Part shown: in pieces, positions 38,081-49,212 of the stretch
Layout of the letters: the number at the start of each line of letters is the position of its first letter
Position numbering within the stretch: the stretch's first letter is position 1
Assembly (NCBI GenBank): GCA_963854835.1
Contig: OY978525.1
Location: 51,311,429 to 51,375,428, forward strand
Direction: 5' to 3'
Source of the DNA: Megamerina dolium
Lineage: Eukaryota > Arthropoda > Insecta > Diptera > Megamerinidae
DNA: 64,000 nt
Translations under genes and position numbers: made by a program
The notes under the pieces: generated by a model
Seen by the model: the letters and a program-made list of their open reading frames with translations, nothing else
What the model was told of the DNA's origin: nothing
Databases searched by the model: none

Positions 38081-38461
38081 TTATCGTCTGCTACGTGCTC
38101 TTTTTCTTATTGTGCGGCTGAAGCGTGGAGGTTTGCGCCAAAACCTTGGTGTTCCTACTGGAAATATTATTTGCTGGTATGTGAAGCATCGTGTGATGCC
38201 TTCGCTGACATTGCAAACAGGAGTGTTTGCTCTTGCAGTCTGGTTTATGGCCAGGCAGTTCTCACAGAGATTGTGTTTTCGAACTAGCCTCACTCTATCA
38301 CGAACAACTAACTTTTTAAACCGCTCACAGGATTTAAGCGAATGTGCGGCTTCGCAGATTGGACAAGAGAATGTCCGATTGCTTTCTGCAAAAAAGTTTT
38401 GGGTTTTGTTCTGGGGTCTGTTTTGTAGAAATCCTGATTAGGATTAGGATTAGGATTAGGA
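38081..38461 (-). pseudogene. gag: BEL gag, zinc-knuckle region with GGATTA repeats
   Basis: The minus-strand reading has an HNLCENCLAI element, part of the BEL CCHC knuckles. A short (GGATTA)n tract at about 38439-38466, read as repeated Asn-Pro, interrupts the gag. Several shifts are present. Confidence 0.6.
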
Positions 38462-39416
38462 TTAGGAACAATCCCTGTTCCCAAGTTTAGAACAGCAGAT
38501 ATGCACCAGGATCGGGTTCCAATTCTCTGTCGAGACACCTTGAGAGGATAAGACGGACAGAGAATAATTGATCGTGGTTTGCAATTTCTGAATTGCCTCG
38601 CTATTCTCGTAACTCACTTGAGGGAGGTTCAAGAGAGTTTTTATTTGCTTATCGACCAGAATTCGCTTGTTTTCGAAGCGGGCCTTTAGCGCATTCCATG
38701 CCAATTCGAAATTTTCGTTGTTGAGCGCGTACTGCTTCACAATAGCTCCAGCTTTTCCTGCAGTTTTGTATCGGAGATGATACAGTTTTTGGGCAGAAGA
38801 GAGTTTAGGGTGGTTGATGTAAACCGCCGTAAACATGTCGCGAAAAGACGTCCATTCTTCATAACCGCCGGAAAATGTTTCGGTATCACAAGTAGGAACA
38901 GTCAGGCAAATCAGGAATTATTTGCCTGCTCTGTTGCAGAAATAGAGGTAAATTCTGCTTGTGATGGAAGTTCTAATCTGGAGGCTGATTGAACTTCTAA
39001 GAGATCCGAAATCTGTGCTTTTATTGTGTGCACGCGCTCTTGGCAGAGTTCTATTTTATTTCTCGCTGCCAGTTTGAAATTACTGGGCAGCTCGTCCTCA
39101 TCCGTTAAACCTACTCCTCTAAACGTAGACTTGACTTGCTCATAATAGCTGCACAAGTCCTCGAGCTTAGCCTTCAGTAGAGAAGGTGTTAAGTCTTCAA
39201 CCGGAATCGTTGAAAACTTCGTGCAGAAATGCACCAGGTTTTCCGCCTGAAAATGAACTCATTCATGGAGGGGTCATAAGCTCTTTTTCTAAGAGTTTTT
39301 TTTGTTTCGGATGGATCTTTTGGCATTTTTTCCACTGCGCCAGCACTGGAATAGCGCCAGCTGACTCTGCTTTCAGAGGCTATTTCCTGCTTTTCTGGTG
39401 ATTTCGTCACTGGCAT
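38462..39416 (-). pseudogene. gag: BEL gag, DUF1759 region
   Basis: Frames 39416-39189, 39234-38911 and 38836-38462 are successive pieces of one gag. The last has KLSSAQKLYHLRYKTAGKAG, ALNNENFELAWNALKARFEN and DKQIKTLLNLPQVS, the DUF1759 pattern of Pao/BEL gag. The middle has LLKAKLEDLCSYYEQVKSTF, an N-terminal helical part. Two shifts separate the pieces. Confidence 0.75.
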
Positions 39417-39620
39417 ATTTGACCGAATCTATCAAAATTTGTGTAGTGGTGAGAGTATCAAAAAAATGCACCAAAATGCACTGATCGATTATGCGACGAT
39501 ATCGATAAAGAGAAATTTATCGATCGATAACAGAAATGTTATCGATATAATGTGTAAATTAGACTTTTTTTCAAATATGCTGCAAGGAAATTGCAGTCTC
39601 AAAGTTTGAATTCCAAAAAA
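39417..39620. other. Non-coding, possible BEL 5' leader or flank
   Basis: No gene. Contains several ATCGAT-rich blocks (TTATCGATCGATAA, TTATCGATATAA). It should lie close to the BEL 5' LTR, but no matching copy was seen at the other end. Confidence 0.3.
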
Positions 39621-39691
39621 AAAATATATATATATATGGGAATATATATAAAAAGTAATGTGTATATACGTATATATGAGAATATATAAAG

Positions 39692-39786
<95 letters not shown>
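39620..39786. repeat. (TA)n microsatellite, left part
   Basis: Long TA-dinucleotide tract, continued after the Tc1 insertion at 41447-41498. Confidence 0.95.
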
Positions 39787-39789
<3 letters not shown>

Positions 39790-41443
39790 TTATGTGAAAA
39801 ATAATAAGGACAGTGGCATGCAGTTAACGAACTTGATGCGGACGCAGAAATGTGGGGAAATTACAGGGTGTTAACTGAACTAATTTATTGCGAACAAATT
39901 AAAGAAAAGTTTTTTGTTTAGTTTTAGCCAGATATGGCAAACTGTTGAAATTTATTTTCATCTTTAACATTAGGTGCGATTTTGGCATGTGAAAAAAAAT
40001 AAGGACACTTCTTGTTTTAATTAAAAATTAACAATATCAAATAAAAAAAAGAAACTAGTTTACATTCGTCTGTGTTAAAATTCATTTCTAATTTGTTTAA
40101 TACTTCGTCGAAAATCCTCGGTTGTTTAAAACTGATCGACATCGCTTCGGCATGGAATCAACTAGGTTTTTGCAGACGGAAACCGGAATTGCGTTCCATG
40201 AATCTTGAATAAGTTGCCAAAGCTCGTCGCTGTTACTTGGACACTTTCCTCTTATTGACGCTTTTACTGTATTCCACAAATTTTCGATGGGGTTTAGATC
40301 TGGGGATTGTGGTGGCCACTCCATCACAGTAATTTGTTGACCCCAAACCACTCTTTTGTACAATTCGCCGTGTGTTTGGGGTCATTGTCTTGCTGAAATA
40401 TCCACCTAAGTGGCATATTATCTTAAGCGTACGTTAGCATACAATCTTGAAGAATTGCAACATAATCTGTTGCCTTCATAGTGCCCTGTATGCGATGGAG
40501 CAGCCCCACACCATTGTATGAAAATGATCCCCAGACCATAATGTTCCCGCCGCCATGTTTAACGGTCTTTATTGTATATTTAGGATTATAGGCTGTGTTT
40601 GGAGGTCTTCTTACGTGATGAATACCTCGATCTGAATTAAACAAGTTTATTTTTGTCTCGTCTGACCAAAGAATGTTACGCCATTTTTCTTTAGACCAAC
40701 ACACATGTTCATCAGCAAACTTTAGTCTTTGTTGCACGTTCCTTTTGGATAGTATAGACACTTTTCTCGGGCTTCGAGACTTGAAGTTTTCCTTTATAAG
40801 CACTTTGCGAATAGTTGATGGATCGACATCAATATTCAACTCACTTTTAATTTGTTTGGATGAGATAAACGGATTCTTCTTAACGCAGCGAATTATATTT
40901 TTTTTGACTGACAGTGTAATTTTTGGCTTTCTGCCACGCGTTTCACTCTGGGGAACCCTCTTAACTGCGTTCTCCACCATTGTTTTGGAAATTTTGAGAA
41001 ATTCCGCCACTTTTCTATACGAATTCCCCTGTTTGACCAAATTTTTAATGTGTTCTCCAGTTTTCAGATCGCAGTGCTTACCTTTTCCCATATCTATCCA
41101 ATAAGGAAAAAAGCCAAGCTCTAATTGATTGGTATTAAAACTAAAGTAGTATTCTTACCTTATCTCTGAAAAAAAAACAAGTTTTAGTGAAGATATTTAC
41201 GATATTGTTTTGAAACGACACAATGTCCTTATTAATTCGCACAACCGTACACTGGCTTTGTTGAACACGGAATGACTTTTAACAAAATGTGTGCAAATAC
41301 TTTGCATTTATGTAACGGAACTTGTTTTTGGAAATAGTGAGTGACGATAATATACCGTTAACTGGAAGCAATTTGCTCGGCTTACTTAGATTGTATTGAA
41401 GTTTCGTTTTGACGCGTCTCTGTCCTTATTATTTTTCATATAA

Positions 41444-41446
<3 letters not shown>
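39787..41446 (-). mobile_element. Tc1/mariner element inserted in a (TA)n tract
   Basis: 1,660 bp with inverted ends of about 27 bp: CAGTTATGTGAAAAATAATA on the left and, in reverse complement, CAGTTATATGAAAAATAATA on the right, one difference in this stretch. TA flanks both ends, as for Tc1 integration. The minus-strand transposase is interrupted. Confidence 0.93.
40097..41091 (-). pseudogene. Tc1-type transposase, one stop and one frameshift
   Basis: First frame (41091-40423): helix-turn-helix half (HIKNLVKQGNSYRKVAEFLK), a GRKPK hook, and the catalytic start NILWSDETKINLF with the first Asp. It stops after MLTYA at a TAA near 40420; the same frame goes on to [13 protein letters not shown] (second Asp) before a shift. 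The second frame (40363-40097) has WPPQSPDLNPIENLWNTVK with the final Glu. The DD34E layout is that of Tc1. Two lesions, otherwise well preserved. Confidence 0.88.
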
Positions 41447-41502
<56 letters not shown>

Positions 41503-41608
41503 TATATATACCAAAACGAAATATATATGAAAATATGTGTATATATATATATATATGGGAATGTATAATAAAAGGAGAAATATGTATATATTTAAGGGAA
41601 TATACATA
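41447..41608. repeat. (TA)n microsatellite and AT-rich sequence
   Basis: Continuation of the TA tract on the right of the Tc1 element, then AT-rich sequence with repeated GAATATATA-type units. Long Tyr/Ile-rich frames here are translation of the repeat. Confidence 0.9.
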
Positions 41609-41955
41609 CATTCTGTCAAATAAGTACCTGGAAATTCTCATTTTTAATTTTCCCTCTGAGAATATTTCAAAAAATTGGCACAACTGTCAGCCACTATTCT
41701 GTGAATTTTTATTGCTATGTGTCATTTAGTTTGGTTACGGCGTCATTAGGAACAAGTCAACCTTTTGTGTGCGCTGCGATTTTTACTATGGATAAAAATA
41801 TCGAGCAAAGAGTTTTTTGTTTTAAACGAAATTTCTTGTGCCAAAACGTTGGAAATGTTGAAAAAAACATTTGGTGATTCAACCATGTCGAAAACTTTGT
41901 TCGATATTTGTCTTTGTTCGAAATGAGAATTTCCGGGTACTTATTTGACAGAATG
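41609..41955 (-). mobile_element. Short mariner derivative (MITE-like)
   Basis: 347 bp with inverted ends of about 35 bp (CATTCTGTCAAATAAGTACC then C/T GGAAATTCTCATTT) flanked by TA. The interior at about 41789-41900, read on the plus strand, starts ATGGATAAAAATATCGAGCA and in pieces encodes MDKNIEQRV and TLEMLKKTFGDSTMSKT, the N-terminus of a mariner transposase. So it is an internally deleted mariner, not an unrelated MITE. Confidence 0.85.
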
Positions 41956-42192
41956 TATATATACCGAAAAAAAATATATATGAGAATATATGTATATATG
42001 TATATATATGTGGATATATAAAAATTGAGACGAATTATGTATATATACACGTGAATATATGTACCAAAATGCAATATATATATGAAAATATATAAAGAAA
42101 TGAAATATGTGTATATATAAGTGAATATATACCAAAGCGAAATATATATATCAGAATATATTAAAAAAATATGTGTATCTGTATATATATGA

Positions 42193-42270
<78 letters not shown>
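41956..42270. repeat. AT-rich repeats and (TA)n tract
   Basis: Diverged repeats of an ATATATGA(G/A)AATATAT-like unit followed by a pure (TA)n tract at about 42197-42262. Confidence 0.9.
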
Positions 42271-42271
<1 letters not shown>

Positions 42272-42947
42272 AGTGACTATATAATATATATAAAATCGAG
42301 AAACTTAAGTCCTTATCTGTTTGTTCGGCTGCTGGTGTTTATGTTATTGATGCGCTGCTGCCCCACTATAAGATTGTTGTCGTTTGTAAATATAATTTTA
42401 TTAACACAAAAAAAAATTTGTTTTTTTTTTGAACCGCTCTAATCTGTCTAGATGGTACCGTGTATTTAATTTTTATTAATTGTCGTTATTTAAGTATTTT
42501 GTTTCTTTGTAGTTAAAAGGAAAAAATTTCTTGACGCACTCTAATGCTGTCCGCTTTTTAATTTCTTATTTATTTCTTTGTCTTGTTTTTTTTTTTAATG
42601 TTATATGTAGATATTCCTTATATGTTCACTGCACTTTATTTATGTACACTTTTTACTTTTGTTTTTATTGAACCATGTACTGAACATTATTGAAACGCAT
42701 TAGTTTTTATTACCTACACGATACGAGTATATGTATGTGTATTTGTTTTTCGTATTATGTATTTAATTTTATGTTTGTTTTTTACTGTTTTGCATTCTCA
42801 CTTTATGTACATTATTTTCTCTATTTACCTCATTTAATAAAAAAATATTTCACTTTGTTTCCCTTTATTATTACACGTATTATTTATATTTTTTGTTTTT
42901 ATTTATATAGCCGATTCTATGGTCGGCTCGAAGGACCATGAATAATT
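42271..42947. other. T-rich non-coding DNA
   Basis: No gene supported. Many T runs. It borders the truncated LTR of element C. Confidence 0.4.
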
Positions 42948-43094
42948 TGATAACTAAATAATTTACTTTTGCAGTAATCAAATCGATGTTTCTTTTATTC
43001 AACACTTTTTAATGTTTGTATCTTCAATTATTTAATGATAGGCACAATCGATAAGCATATAAATATTTGTTCATACAATAATTCGCACTATATA

Positions 43095-44746
43095 CAGTGG
43101 CTCACAGCTTATTTCGTACAGTGTATATATTTTTATGTACATGGCTGTAACATCGAAACTAAAAAACTTATCAATAAGTTTTGAATGTAGATGTCTATGT
43201 ATGTGTTTAGTAAACCTAATAAGAAAACGGGGAACCCCAAAAATTGTTCTTTTTGTCATGCAAGAGAGAAAAACTATTGATCAGCTGATTTTCAGCTCAC
43301 ATCTTATTTCGTACACAAACTTCAATGTAAGTAAGTTTCATTCTGCCGCGCAGTTACAAAGTTTTTTTTGAATTGTATGAGTTTTTGGACCTTTTTAACT
43401 ATTATAACAATTTTTATTATTCTTATTTTAAATAGTTAAAGTGCTGTAAATTAAACATTTAGCGTTATGGGTCGTCGTACAACGATGGAACAGCGTAAAC
43501 TGGTAATTAACCATTTTAGGAAAGGTCAGAGTGTGCGAAAAATTGCTGAAATGACAAATTTAAGTGCCTCAACTGTCCAATACATCATTCAACGCTTCAT
43601 TCGCGAAAATCGGTTGGAGAACAAGGGCAGAGAAGCACCTAATAAGATTTTCAACGCATCAGACGAGCGTTATATTGTACGAAAAATTAAGAAAAATCCA
43701 AAGTTATCCACTCCGAAGTTGGCTGCAGAGGTTCAGCGTGAAATAGGAAAATCATCCAGTGCTGAAACTGTCCGACGTGTGCTGCGCAATCATGACTTGA
43801 ACGGTCGAGTAGCCCGAAAGAAACCATTCATTTCAAAAATGAATATACAACGCCGACTTGACTACGCCAAAGAGCATATTATTAAGACTCCTGCGTTCTG
43901 GAATACCGTTATTTTCGCGGATGAGTCTAAGTTTAATATTTTTGGCTCGGACGGAATGTCATATGTTTGGCGTAAAGCGAATACCGAGCTAAACAAGGAG
44001 AACCTTAAGCCCACAGTGAAGCATGGTGGCGGTAGCGTGATGGTTTGGGCCTGTATGTCAGCAGCCGGAGTAGGTGAATTGGTTTTTATTGAGGGAACAA
44101 TGGACAAAATGAAGTACCTCGAGATTCTGAAAAACAATTTACTTCAAAGTGCAGACAAACTGGGTTTGCGGGAAGAATTTCGGTACTACCAAGATAATGA
44201 CCCAAAACATAAATCTGGGATTTGCAATCTTGGCTTATTTGGAACTGCCCACACTTGATGTCTCCACCACCACAGTCATCTGACATGAATGTGATTGAAA
44301 ATCTTTGGTCTATTTTGGACAATAAAATAAGAACACACAAGATTTCTAATAAGCAAGACCTAAAGAAGGTACTAATGGAGGAATGGAAAAAAATCACACC
44401 AGACATCACTCAAAAATTGGTGGATTCAATGCCAAATAGACTCCAGGCTGTCATTAACGCTAAGGGATGTCATACTAAATATTAAAATCAACTTACTTTG
44501 TTTTTAGTTTGAACTTAAAGAGACTGTACGAAATAAGCTGTGACATGAATTTTCCTATTTTTTTCTTATTTTATTTTTTTATAGTGTCAAACACTAAAAT
44601 TTTGAAAAAGTAAATTTTGGAAAATAAAAAACAAACCTTCCTTTCAAAAATGGCATTTATATTTTGTTCAAATTTTTGCTATATTAGGAATTACGACTGC
44701 AGCAATTTTTAAACTGTCACTGTACGAAATAAGCTGGGAGCCACTG
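43095..44746 (+). mobile_element. Tc1/mariner element inside the element C LTR
   Basis: 1,652 bp. The left end CAGTGGCTCACAGCTTATTT and the right end, in reverse complement CAGTGGCTCCCAGCTTATTT, continue as inverted repeats of about 29 bp. It is flanked by TA on both sides. The uninterrupted LTR at 33.4 kb gives the empty site. Confidence 0.95.
43467..44485 (+). pseudogene. Tc1-type transposase, one frameshift
   Basis: First frame (43467-44258): a paired-type helix-turn-helix (LVINHFRKGQSVRKIAEMTN), then the catalytic core with TVIFADESKFNIFGSDG (first Asp), KHGGGSVMVWACMS and YYQDNDPKHKS (second Asp). The frame is lost shortly after and resumes at 44222: SWLIWNCPHLMSPPPQSSDM and NVIENLWSILD (final Glu), to GCHTKY. 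One indel near 44220-44235 is the only lesion. An intact relative elsewhere in the genome could still mobilise this copy, as its ends look good. Confidence 0.9.
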
Positions 44747-45090
44747 TATATAATTAACACGATTTCGAATATAGAAATATAGAAAAAACAAATCTTTTTA
44801 ATTATTATAATGAAAATGGCGCGGAATGGCACGATCTCGATGGAAAAACTTCAAGAATCGAAAAGTGATGATAACATCGGTCGATCATAACACGAACCGC
44901 GAAAACCCAACATAAAAGGTGAATTTATGTGGAGAGTTGGGTTGCCATATGGTAAGTATGAAAGTTAAGGTAAGTATAACTTGTTTTAGGGGGACGTAAG
45001 TATAATTAATTCATTATATAAATTCTGTTTCATTATTTATTTTCTTCTTTCAGAGACTGACCATATGGCTTGTCTGAAGGGATTAAGACA

Positions 45091-46049
45091 ATTTGTGATT
45101 TAATTATGACAAGCGATTTTTTAAATGGACATGAAATGAATATTTTTATTTCGTAATATCAAACACTAAGGATACATAGAAAGGAATTCACATGTCGCCG
45201 GATACATTTTTGGCCGTGTAAACGAAACGTGACGTAAAAAGTGAATAAGAAATATTTTGTGTCTAAATGCGGACTAACCCAAAAGCAAAAACCTTATCAT
45301 GCGCCGCATAACCAAACGGCGGTGATCCATGTTTCATAGTTTGAGAGCAACTAATAATGGTTTTTCTTTTGCGCTTTTGCATATTATTAGTTACTCTCTC
45401 TCAACGCACACACTCTATCGCTTTGTATCGTTGTGCATACGTCGCTTCATCATCAGACACATCCATCAACCTACAAGCACACCAGACCAACCTTCACTCA
45501 AAACCTCAACAATATTCCAGTTTACGTTATCAAGCCCAACTTTCTAAATGCACATCCAATTTTGATAATCTTATTGTTATTGCTAAACAACAACCAAACT
45601 TTAATGAAGTTTCTGTTTTTACCACTAGCCTCCAACAGCAAAAGCTACAAGAAAACTAGTAAAAGCTTAAGTATAACAGGAATTGGTAAAAGGGAGAATC
45701 TCTCAGATTGTGGCTTTTCGTCAGGTTCTCCTGTGACTCCTTCGGAGAAGAAAGGAAAGGCTAGAATGGTGGAGTCGGTAATGGTCCGAGAAATGTGACC
45801 CCACAAATCATAACAAATTTGTATAGAACAGTTTACCAATAGGTGATAGTACTTTGTGTGGTATGGGGTTTAGAGGGGAGGACTCAGCTCTGTCCCGCAC
45901 GGTGCAGGCTATCCCTGCTAATCCAGGTCTAGTGTCTGAGTCAACTCCTTTAGTCTCTGTTCCGATGCTGCTGTAGTAGGCATGCTAATCTGCAGACACA
46001 TCCTTAAATAATTCTCATACAAGAACCATGGGTGCATGCCAAGCGCTTA
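45091..46049. other. Region left of LINE 1 endonuclease, possible LINE ORF1
   Basis: Short frames at 45329-45798 include a charged stretch SPVTPSEKKGKARMVES that could be the end of a LINE ORF1. No zinc knuckle or other domain is visible. The rest is non-coding. Confidence 0.3.
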
Positions 46050-46715
46050 GGAGGAATTAAATGGAACATCACCCTTCATGCAGAAACGAAGGCTCGTCCA
46101 TGTTCGTGCATCATGTGGTTGACTGTACGGTCTTAAAGCAGTTCTGCTGTCAGGGCGTAGTTGCAGTCAAATCAAATACTGTAATATGGGAAGTGTAATT
46201 GAGACTATAGTTGTTTCGGCTTACTTACCATATGATGCTTTGGTCGACGTGGTGCTATTTGCGGAATCCAACAATTTTGGGCTGATAGTGGGATGATGCA
46301 AATGCACAGAACACTATTTGGGGTAGCAGTTAATGCAACTTCAGTGGAACCAAATTCTTGGACTACTTACAGTCTCAAGGACTAGTCATACATAATGTTG
46401 GCAACAGCCCGACTTTTGTAACTAGCAGGAGACAGAAAGTCAATGATCTGAATCGGGCGCTTAAAACTCGGTTGGAAACTGACTGGTACAGTTAACGTCA
46501 GTTGCAGAAAAAATATAAGAAGACAGCGCAGACCTCTAAATAGGACTTTCATAGAGATTTTTGTAATGACATAGCTGATCAGAAAAGTACGTCTATGCTG
46601 TGCAGAGTTCTTCAAAAGGACCGAACTGCCAGGCTGAACTCTCTTCTAAAACATATACTTGCTCGATAGCAGAGGTCAATCATGTACTTCTATTAAAACA
46701 TTTCACGGGTTGTAG
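46050..46715 (+). pseudogene. LINE 1 endonuclease domain, degraded
   Basis: Across three frames the plus strand reads a VVAVK segment, ETIVVSAYLPYDALVDVV-like sequence, and a segment resembling LIVGCDANAHNTIWGSS (catalytic DANAH) then FLDYLQSQGLVIHNVGN and PTFVTSRRQKVNDL. This is the endonuclease of I/R1-type LINEs. The related LINE 2 has the same DANAH element at about 48215-48235. Confidence 0.6.
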
Positions 46716-46720
46716 GATTG

Positions 46721-46881
46721 TGTTGTATTAAATGTACTCATTGCAATTGTCTAGTTAATTGTCGCACATAATGAACTCTATCTGTCAATGTCAATGAGGT
46801 GAATAAATTTTAACTTCCCTCTTTTGTAAACCATCAAACTAAAAGGTAGTGTTTTATTAAAATTTTAAACCAACAATATCA
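46721..46881 (+). repeat. Copia left LTR with adjacent primer-binding site
   Basis: Shares its last 90 bp with 52650-52738 (for example AAACTAAAAGG and GTGTTTTATTAAAATT). It is directly followed by GGTTATGGGTCA, resembling the internal initiator-tRNA-Met primer-binding site used by Copia elements. Confidence 0.8.
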
Positions 46882-46973
46882 GGTTATGGGTCATCCGCTT
46901 TAAATTTCATAAAATACGATACGGTTTATTCCCATCTATTAAAGTTGAAAGTGCAAAGCTGTTGTTGGTGCAA

Positions 46974-47625
46974 CATGAGTGTGCAATTGCCGTTCGATCT
47001 ACTCAACGGTAAGGAAAACTTTCATGGAAAGTTGGGGCAAAGGCTGTCACAGCAACTACGTCAGCAAATAATTTGGCCAAAGATGAAAAAGCATTGGCTG
47101 AACTGATTCTCCTTGATGACTCCGGTGTCTGCACACATTTGGAGGCTGTTAATGGTTGATATCCATTTGAAGAAAAAAGCATCGTTCGAAAAGTAATATT
47201 GCTTAAACAGCTTAGCTTGAAATTTAAAGGCTGTGAGTCAATACAGAACTACTTAAGTGAATGTCGCTGCATTCGAAAATTAAATCAACTGGATTTAACT
47301 GAACAAATTTCTGCTGCAATAATGTTGTGCAGTTTGTCTGAATAATTCAGACAACTGAGCATTGAGAGAAAAAGTGATGAAATCACTCTAGACTATATAA
47401 AACATATTTTGTTGCAATTCGAGTTCGGGAAGAGTGAAAATCAGACAGCCTTCATAGCTCAAAACACAAACAAAGTCAAAACAGTATAATGCTTCAAGTG
47501 CGGTGGTCCACATTTTAAGAAATAATGCCCTAAATTAAAAGCAGAAAAAGTAGTGCTATTTAGCTCTTATGTTGAACAAACATCGTTGTCAATTGACTGG
47601 TTTTGGTGCATAGTGGTGTTACGTC
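46974..47625 (+). pseudogene. gag: Copia gag, many stops
   Basis: From ATG at 46974: MSVQLPFDLLNGKENFHGK, then heavily interrupted capsid sequence. At about 47490-47530 a CCHC knuckle is visible (CFKCGGPHFKK, stop, CP). The protease start follows with an H-S-G-V-T version of the DSGAT motif near 47612. The gene is dead. Confidence 0.7.
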
Positions 47626-47829
47626 CCCTTTGCAGAGGTCACAATATTTACTTAAATATCTTACTTTATAGGACCTACCCTTTTCTTTCTTGTCCGTTTT
47701 TAAATGATCCTTAATTCCTTCAGTTTTTATAGTCTTTATTTTTTACTGTCACTAAACTTCTTTTTGCAACAACTTTTGTCACTTAATCTTTACTTCCTCT
47801 ATTTTACTTTTAACTTTTAACGCGCCAGG
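47626..47829. other. Non-coding, probable LINE 2 5' UTR
   Basis: T-rich sequence between the Copia protease start and the first LINE 2 coding remnants. No gene. Confidence 0.35.
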
Positions 47830-47889
47830 AACCACTAAATCTGTGTCAACTCAATATTCACCACAGCAAAGCATCATTAGCAATGATGG

Positions 47890-48420
47890 TGCGGAGCTTC
47901 GATGAAGATGAGCTTGACATTGCACTGCTGCAGGAGCCGTGAATCCTTCATGGAAGGATCAAAGGCTTATCTGCACAAAAGATCACTTTCTTTTATCCAC
48001 AAACAGAGTTGAGGACATGCATTTTAGTTAGACATGGGATACGTGCTATTCTAATGTCTAACTTGTGCTCACCGGATCTCACAGTAGTGAGAATAGATGA
48101 CGGTGCGAGTTCATTTATGATCGCATCAGCATACCTTCCATACGATTCTCCAGAGGAACGACCTCCAGGTGGAAGGTCTAGTAATATTCTGTGATGGATT
48201 GGTCTGATTTCAGACTGCGATGCTAATGCGCACAGTTCTGTGTGAGGCAGCAGCAATAAAAACTATAGAGGAAAGTGTTTACTCGAATTTATAAATAAAT
48301 TTGGTCTACAAGTTGTCAATAGGGGAACAGAACCGACCTTCGTTGACGCACGTCGTTGTGATGCCATTGATGTTACCCTGACGAATGTCAAAATGTTGGA
48401 CAGAATTTTGGCTATTCAGT
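47890..48420 (+). pseudogene. LINE 2 endonuclease domain
   Basis: Reads FDEDELDIALLQEP (catalytic Glu of the QEP motif), TCILVRHGIRAILMSNLCS, SAYLPYDSPEERPPGG, the CDANAH motif followed by SSVWGSSN-like sequence with one stop, and FINKFGLQVVNRGTEPTFVD. It ends in RRCDAIDVTLTNVK. Three or four stops or shifts. Confidence 0.7.
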
Positions 48421-48519
48421 TTGGGGTTACGTCTGATGAAAGACATAGGAACTGTATAATGGTAAGGATTTCCGAAACGAACGGATTGTACAAGGTACTG
48501 TAAGGTTCTTGAGGAATTA

Positions 48520-49200
48520 TTGCCAGGGAGGTTTAAGAGACCTAGAACAACCGCAGACGTTGAGTATCAGATGAGGACTATCAGCTCAGCCATGATCAAA
48601 GCATTTGAAGCTTCATGTCCTCTGACGGTAGTGGACGAAGGAGATCCCACTCCATGGTGGAATGGGGAACTGGAGTCCATAAAAAAAGAGACCAGGAAGA
48701 CTTTTAATCGTCACTTGAGAGGGGACCCCAACGCGTGGGACTACTACAAATCAAAGAAAAGGGAGCTGAAGACGACTCTACGCAACCGTAAAAGGAAAAC
48801 GTGGAGGAAATTCTGCTCGAATATGCAAGATATGTCCGATGTATGTAGATTACAGAGGATTATATCAAAGGACCCGGTTTCAAAGTTGGGATTAATTCGC
48901 AAAACGAATGGATCCTTTACAGAGCCAATCGGGGAGTCGCTGAAATACCAGATGGAGGTGCATTTTCCAGGAAGCTTTAGATCGGAAGATCTATGGGAAG
49001 CCGCAAGGGTGCAAACAGGGATGAAAGATTAGAAGCTGAAAGGATATTCACCATATATGGAGTGATAAACGCCATCAAGGGTTTCTCTCCATTCAAAACC
49101 GCGGGTACAGACGGATATTTCCAGCCCCACTTCAGTGGGGTGCAGATGCTCTGAAAATATTCACTACTTGCTAGCTACAGGATATATTCCGACTCAATGA
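48520..49200 (+). pseudogene. LINE 2 linker and RT N-terminus
   Basis: The 170-codon frame 48520-49032 has a basic YYKSKKRELKTTLRNRKRK region typical of the segment between endonuclease and RT. After a shift, RIFTIYGVINAIKGFSPFKT and AGTDGYFQPHF give the first RT motif. The frame then meets the inverted-repeat insertion. Confidence 0.75.
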
Positions 49201-49212
49201 AGGGAGACTAAT

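Larger units (their letters stand above)
34740..39416 (-). mobile_element. BEL/Pao LTR retrotransposon, degraded
   Basis: Minus-strand order gag (39416-38081), protease and RT (37988-36630), RNase H and integrase (36766-35069), integrase tail to about 34740 (VKLCIL near the end). DUF1759, DUF1758-type protease, Peptidase A17-type and BEL integrase segments identify Pao/BEL. The pol has an internal deletion between protease and RT, and catalytic residues are lost. LTRs were not delimited. Confidence 0.85.
42948..45090 (-). repeat. LTR of element C, second copy, truncated and split by a Tc1 element
   Basis: Matches 33535-34031 of the complete LTR with few differences, but lacks its first 110 bp and is interrupted at the ACTATATATA site by the Tc1 element at 43095-44746. 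It ends GGGATTAAGACA at 45089. No internal retroelement sequence adjoins it, so it is a solo or truncated LTR. Confidence 0.88.
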
